From Anthopleura xanthogrammica (lineage: Eukaryota > Cnidaria > Anthozoa > Actiniaria > Actiniidae): a DNA stretch of 64,000 nucleotides. The DNA lies in contig OZ025211.1 of the NCBI GenBank assembly GCA_964019055.1, forward strand, positions 14,956,082 through 15,020,081, in the 5' to 3' direction. The translations under genes were made by a program, and so were the position numbers. Within the stretch, counting starts at the first letter, position 1; every line of letters begins with the position of its first letter. The notes under the pieces were generated by a model, which saw only the letters and a list, made by a program, of their open reading frames with translations, was not told where the DNA came from and searched no databases. Below, one piece after another: positions 57,974-64,000 of the stretch.

Positions 57974-60900
57974 CTCGAATGATCTTATTAAGTTCAGCCC
58001 ACAGCTAGTGTATTTTATCGCCATAATCGCTTTATACAATATTAACTGAATACTGTTATCCAGACACAACAGCTCACTTCACTCAGTTCCCTCCCAGCGT
58101 GTTGTACATAATTAGTGGTGGAACAGCTAAGTTTGTATGGGACTACCATGTGGATAACAGAGAACAGCAATTCATTCCCGAATCACCAGAATGGCTTTTC
58201 AAAGACAGTAGAATAGGTTTTGATGACAAGTTCACCAATAACTGGAGTTTTGTCATCAATAGAGCAACATGTCCACCAAGATTAATGAACCCTGATCGAG
58301 TAAGCAGAAAATCACCTGCTACTCTGGTCATTACTGATGTGACTCCTGCTGATAACGGGATATACAAATGCAGGCTGGTGCTTAAAGGAAACAATCCTAT
58401 TGAACACCAAGTACGATTGGTAGTCACAGGTTAGGACCTTTTTATTTTAGTGTAAAGGGCATTCATTTCAGCTATTTGATTTTTTTCAATGACTTACTTA
58501 TATGAGACTTTTTTAAAGTGCGCCCAACATTCCTACCAAATCACCCAAACAACATATACCAGGTTATCGAGGGACAGGACATAAAGATAAACTGCACAGC
58601 TATTGGCCCTCCAGCACCCAACATCACGTGGGTGAATATCACAGATGGTAATGATGATATCAAGAGCCAAGGATCAGGAAGTGCTGTACTGCAGATAGAT
58701 AACATTAGACGATACCATGCTGGAGTATATGAGTGTCAGGCTAAGAACAACCCAAATGAGAATGCAACCACTACACGGACAAGTGTAACAGTCTACTGTG
58801 AGTGTTTACCAAATAATGTAAAAAAAAATTGTAATTTTTTCCATACTTTGAAATGAAACAACCCAAAGTTGGGCTGATCAAGTGCTAAACAACAGATAAG
58901 ATTAGAATTTAGATTTTGATGAGTAAGGAAGACTTGAAAACTGAAAGAAAAACCATTACCCTCGTATCAAGGGAAAGATCTAACAAACCCTACTCGCATG
59001 ACTCCCCAGGGCCCCAAGACTCAGATAGGAAGGCGAATTCATGCATTACCTCTACACCAACCTTCCCCTAAAAATACGTTGATAATCGATATCGACAGAC
59101 TTCACCAAAATTGATCTGAAACTTCATTATCAACACTGTATTCACCACGAATGATATTATTTTGAGAAACAAATGTTCTGCATCCTCATTGCCTTTATTA
59201 TATCAAAAGTATATAGCAGAACATTGTTGAGAAAACTGAAGAGGTAACTAGCAACTCTAGTTTAAGGATATTACCATATGTTGTCCAGTACCCGGCGAGT
59301 GAAGATTATAACCGCCGTGTCGGTTTTGGGATATTAGGTAGAATATTGGAGGAATATCGAAGGAATATATTTTTTTTATATTTTCAGTATAGCTTGTAAG
59401 GCCGGTGCCCAGTATCCAACCACCTGACCTTATATCCGGTCACTGATAATATATAGCACAGTCGCAACAGCTTTACATTGAAATAACAGAAAGTCATATT
59501 TTAAGGCAGCATTTCATCTTTGTGGCTTCGACGATATTTGGAGTCTAATCGTAAACATAGAAAACTAGTTTCAATCACATAAGAAGAAAAAGCGTGGATG
59601 TTGGAGCGAATTATGAATGATGCTTGCTAGAAATTTTGTTGCCATCCGATCATTCGTACTCGCACTTTCTTCAGAAGCCGCTAGCAAATTTCAGGCTTAG
59701 AACGGGATTTGAACCACCTGAGCTGAGCTATCTAAGCCACAGGGGTAAACATGATGAATAATATATTTAATATTTGTCTTCCAGTCAAACCCGCTATTGA
59801 TGAGTCTCAGTCGACTTCGACTTCGAAATCTAAATCATGGAATGGTAACATTATTCGTCTAAGATGTTTTGCAATTGGTTTACCTGCACCACGAATATCT
59901 TGGTACAAACCAACAAGTCAGCAGATCACTACAGGTGTCAACATTGTACCCGGGGGAAGTGAGGTAACAGTACTGACAACTACTGACCCAGGGGACTATG
60001 GACAGTACACGTGTCGAGCAGAAAACACCCTGGGAAGTGATGAACACGTCATCAATGTCACACAACTGTGTAAGTTTATTGAAAAACATTGTGAAAAAGT
60101 TAGTAAAGATTATTATTGTGCCATTCATTTTTCACTGATTTTATGCCTATTCGAACCGATTACATTTCCAATAATTTTTGTTGTTGTTTTGTTTGTTTGT
60201 TTGTTTGTTTTTTCTAGTTGCTCCAGGTCTTGTAACTATATCAATAACCGAACTAGATGCATCGTCCTTTACTGCGAGATGGACCAATCCTGCTGATGAT
60301 GGTGGACTCGCAGTCACTGGTTACTTACTGGAAGTCAGCACCAAGCCACCAGTGATCACAGTGAATACCCATGCTGTGATAACTGGACTGAAAGCAAACA
60401 CACAGTACACGGTCAAAGTGTATGCCAGAAATATTGTTGGGTATGGAGCGGCATCTACAAAAGCTATCAGAACGAAAACAATAGGTAAATGTATATGCAG
60501 ATAATGCTACTGCAATTCAGCAAATTTTTGATAATGGTACTTGCCAATCATATTACAAAACTATATGAATGCAATTCATTACGTATTGAAAACAGCTCAG
60601 TATCAGATGGGCATTGTTCCATTTCTTAAACGAGATAAACCAGCATAGGTGATAGGTATTGCAATCGCACTATTATCACTTTGGTGATTACCTTGAAATA
60701 CAGTTAATGTGTCTTTGTAGGCAAGCCTTCAATCCCACAACTGTTAGCAGCTCTTCTTCAGCGGAAAGATTCGAAGCTCTCAGTTGTTTTGAGGTGGTTA
60801 AAACCGGATGACAATGGTGGCAATATAACGCGCTACACCATCTACATGAAGGAAGTGAAACGAAAAGCTGATTGGATAAAGAATGATGATGTCAACGATC

Positions 60901-62499
60901 CCCATCAATTCGGCTCCATAATAACAAAGAATATTGTTTATGGGAAAACATACATGTTTATAGTGACTGCATGGAACGAATATGGAGAAAGTGTGAAGGA
61001 TGAAGGAAGTGCCAAAACTGAAATACTACAGCTGACGAAAACACTGCTACAAATGGTGTGTATGAAAAATGAAGTCACATATCTAAAACCAATATAAAAA
61101 TCAATATCTCCTTAGTGTGTATTTAATGAAACTAGCTTTTATATTCGATTTCACTTGCAATTAAGTATGTGGAGCGGGTTACGAATTTAAAAGAAAAATT
61201 AAGATGGAGAAAGTTAAAATGATTTCGTTTTATTTCTGCTGTTATGTAATTCTGTCATGATTAATTTACAATTCTTTTCTGATATCTCTTTTTTTTTCTT
61301 GTAATAGCAATAAAATATGGTATTGAAGAAGAATCAAAATTTCGTAAGTAGATTATCAATCTAAGATGAGGCGATAAGACGACATGCTCCCTGTTACGTA
61401 AAAAAAGATAACAAATAAATTAAAAAACGCTATTAGTGCACATATTTTTTAATCATGTATAACCTTTCGATTATTCATTTCTTGTCAGGCCTGGGTTCTG
61501 TAGTCTTTGGGGTCATTATTGCCATTCTTGTTCTTTCCCTTGGTTTCAACTTTCTACAATTTCTGTGCCTAAAACGAAGAGTCCAACTTAAAAGTAAGTT
61601 TCACCTATGATCAGTGTGAGTTACGTTTGAAGTAACCAAATAAATTCGTTTTCAAATCAAAGGATTGCAAATGCTTATGGTCTATCATAATATCTTATTG
61701 TTAAATGTAATGCCCATCCATTCATTTTTTTAATCCATTGCTTTTAGGTAGAAACAAAAGACCAACAGAAAAGAGGTAGAATAGGGGGGAAAATAGGGAA
61801 ATAAGTTTGTTATTAGCGTATTACATTTATGAAACAAGGGCATGAAATAACGAGAATGTTATTCAAACATTTGTTTGTTTTTGTTTTTTTGTGGTTGTTG
61901 TAGTTTTGTTGTTGTTGTTGTTGTTGTTTCTGTGGTTTATGCATGGTTATATTTTGGTGCTGTGGTGTAAGCATAAAAATAAATTAATCTCATTTTTTTC
62001 CTGACTGATTAAGAAAAAAAAGGAAGCTGCTGCTGAGGAAAGCTATAAGTACGTCATCTTTGTATACATTATTTTGTTAATGCATTCTCTTACCCTTTCC
62101 ACGTCTTTTTTAATGCGTTAATTTTGCAGTATTTGATCCTTCATTTCCATTTTTCAGAATGACCTCGAATTGGAAGACAAGATAACATCGGCAGAGACAG
62201 CATCTCATGCGACACAGCCTGTGCAAACAGAAACAGTATATGAAACCATCCAACAACCGAATCCTAACAAAGCCGGCCCTTCCAATGATACCAGTAATTA
62301 TCAGGAACTCAATCTGTTGCCAAACACGTCTATTCAAGGGACACATGGACCAGTGTACGAGCCCCTTCGTACAATATCTGTGGAACCCAGTATGCAGCAT
62401 GATGATAATGACCAACACCCATATGAACCCCTCAATATTAGTAACCAAAACACCGCCTATCAGTCCCTGCAGGGTAATAGCAAGGAGTCTGCAATATAA

Positions 62500-64000
62500 A
62501 GATGAGATCGAGAATAGTGAACATTCGATTGCATAAAATCATAATTATCTACCAAAACATTTTAAAACCTTTTTAGTGATGGCCTTGAATTATATAATTA
62601 CAATCTGAATTTATGTAATGTTTCTTGATTCGTAATGTTTCTTGATACGAGAAAAAAGAAAAAAGAAAGAAAAAATTGAAGAAAAACACAATAAAACCAA
62701 CTTCAAAATAAGGTGTGTCCAATTTTTTATATTTATCTTCTCTCACACTTTATGGCCTTTTTACTCTAAACACTCCCAAAACATTCGCTGAATTACTTGG
62801 ATGAGAAATAGTAAGACTAGAGAAAAAGTGAGGCTAGAAATATGTCATCGCCAGAAATTCCGAACGGACATGCGCAGTTAAAGTCATGATACTTATAAAA
62901 TTCAGGGCTCAAATATGGTGGGAAAAGTATTGAGAAATTTCGATAAAGTAAAATATTTTAATTTTAACTGGATAAATAAGCCAGCCCGAACCTCAAATAC
63001 AATAAAGTGTATTCGAACTTTCATTTGATCTCAATTTAATTCCGTTGGTGATAGTTTTCAGCTCGGTAATTACATTTTAATGCCAAGGACTATAATAGTC
63101 AGACATTACAGTGGATTATCATAAGAATACCTGAACCTGGTTTCACATCTTCGACAATCAGCTCAAAATAGTCAAACACTTTTTCCTTCCCGAACTTCCA
63201 ATCGATTGAGGAAGTATGTCTTGAGCATTTCACGAAATTTCAGAAGAAAGAATTAAATTTTCGTCTCGGTTTTACGAGGTGAAGTTTAGCATTAACAGGG
63301 CTTCCATTTCTGCCTCCATCTTGAGATGTAACTTGACTTTGGAGTACAAGATGAAGCGCATTTTCACACTTAACTCTTCTAAAAGTTGTTTATTCCATTT
63401 ATTCAATCTTGTTTAAAATCTTGGGTAAAATATCAACTGTGGAAGTGCTATTTAATGCCAAATAAAACCCTTTTTCTTGTCGAGACGCCATTATTATTGC
63501 AACGTTCCGGAAAGGTAAACATTTAATTGTCACATTCACATTAGCCCAATCACAATCGAATCTACACAATTGCTTGATTGACAGGGTAAAAATGATGAAT
63601 AATAAGCTCCGCCCAAAATGGTTCGGAATTTCTTGCGATGTAATATCTTATATCCCAGTACATAATTTATTAAACTGACAAAGGTGTAGAATTGTCAGAT
63701 TTTTTATTTCCTCTACAACAAAAGAAGCCTAAATCCACAACAGCAAAAAAACTTATTTGCAATGATAGCACGTTATGTGTGGTCTTAAAAATGTTAACCA
63801 CTTCAGCAAATTAATAATCAACTTAAATAAAGTAGTTCAGTTTTTCATCAATAATCGGTTTAGCTTTCGTTTGGAAAACAACCAACTGTTTATATTGTAC
63901 AAAAATCGTTTATTGTAGCTGCGAGTCAGGCTTGTTTCGTTAGCTTAATTCTTTCGTTACCTGTTTCATTATGCTGTAGCACCGCGTTAATATAGAAAGG
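62500..64000. other. Downstream region of copy 7 to window end
   Basis: AATAAA at 62690, then an inserted element (62846-63640), the shared downstream block, and from about 63925 the start of a class B upstream block that matches 14935 and 56430. An eighth copy is expected just beyond the window. Confidence 0.6.
62846..63640. mobile_element. TIR element downstream of copy 7
   Basis: Ends CATCGCCAGAAATTCCGAAC and, inverted, CATCGCAAGAAATTCCGAAC. It splits the ATATGT|AATATC sequence that is continuous in other copies. About 795 bp, no coding frame recognised. Confidence 0.68.

Larger units (their letters stand above)
56878..62499 (+). pseudogene. Receptor copy 7: frameshifts in FN2 and tail; possible tail-less receptor
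   Basis: Exons by homology: 56878-56962, 58064-58429, 58519-58797, 59785-60069, 60218-60484, 60721-61055 (or 61059), 61308-61343, 61489-61593, 61748-61775, 62014-62048, 62158-62499. Class B leader (two residues longer) with an Ig1 like copy 3. One T is missing after 61020 in FN2. The usual donor would leave the wrong phase and a stop in the stalk exon, but a GTATGA donor at 61060 restores phase 1. Exon 10 is 35 nt rather than 37 (one base lost in an A run, one in its 3' end). This shifts the frame and gives TGA at the start of exon 11. The longest product therefore ends just after the membrane with a short basic tail and no tyrosine motif, although the tail exon itself remains open. Pseudogene or decoy receptor. 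Confidence 0.72.

Overview
The window is eukaryotic and AT-rich, with many short introns that follow GT-AG rules. It carries a head-to-tail array of seven paralogous cell-surface receptor genes, all on the + strand. The domain plan, the ITAM-like tails and the mix of mobile elements (THAP/YqaJ DNA transposon, TTAA-flanked MITEs, a tRNA-derived SINE head) suggest an invertebrate, most likely a cnidarian such as a stony coral or sea anemone. That placement is inference. The array runs off both ends: bases 1-1541 repeat the upstream block of copies 2 and 4, and the last few hundred bases repeat the upstream block of copies 3 and 7.

Each receptor has eleven exons that I placed by aligning the copies by eye: a signal-peptide exon, an atypical V-like Ig domain (Ig1), an I-set-like Ig domain (Ig2), a third Ig domain (Ig3), two fibronectin type III domains (FN1, FN2), a 12-residue stalk exon, a transmembrane exon, two small basic exons, and a long tyrosine-rich tail exon. 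The predicted protein is about 725 residues. The tail has five YxxL/I motifs: one fits an ITIM and the last two are spaced as an ITAM. All exons from Ig1 to the transmembrane exon begin and end in phase 1, so domains can be skipped or swapped without breaking the frame.

Copies start (signal-peptide ATG) at 1542, 9259, 15618, 25959, 37121, 44389 and 56878. Copies 1, 2, 4 and 6 read open throughout. Copy 3 has a CGA-to-TGA nonsense codon in Ig2 and a transposon in its last exon. Copy 5 has a 634-bp TTAA-flanked element inside Ig2. Copy 7 has a frameshift in FN2 and a second in a tail exon that removes all signalling motifs. Two upstream/leader classes exist (A: copies 1, 2, 4, 5; B: copies 3, 6, 7), and exon comparisons show mosaics between classes, as expected from unequal crossing-over or gene conversion.

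Mobile DNA fills the introns and intergenic spaces. The largest element (about 46.5-51.65 kb, in intron 3 of copy 6) has roughly 100-bp terminal inverted repeats and two convergent genes whose first codons lie inside those repeats: a THAP-domain transposase N-terminus lacking its catalytic core, and a SAP/SWIM/YqaJ-nuclease protein. Other elements include four TTAA-flanked MITE insertions, several perfect or near-perfect hairpins, an element with Crypton-like recombinase ends (33.6-34.6 kb), and a pair of related elements in copy 3. Overall this looks like a rapidly turning-over self/non-self or immune receptor cluster, comparable in logic to the Hydractinia Alr complex but with a different (Ig3-FN3x2) architecture.
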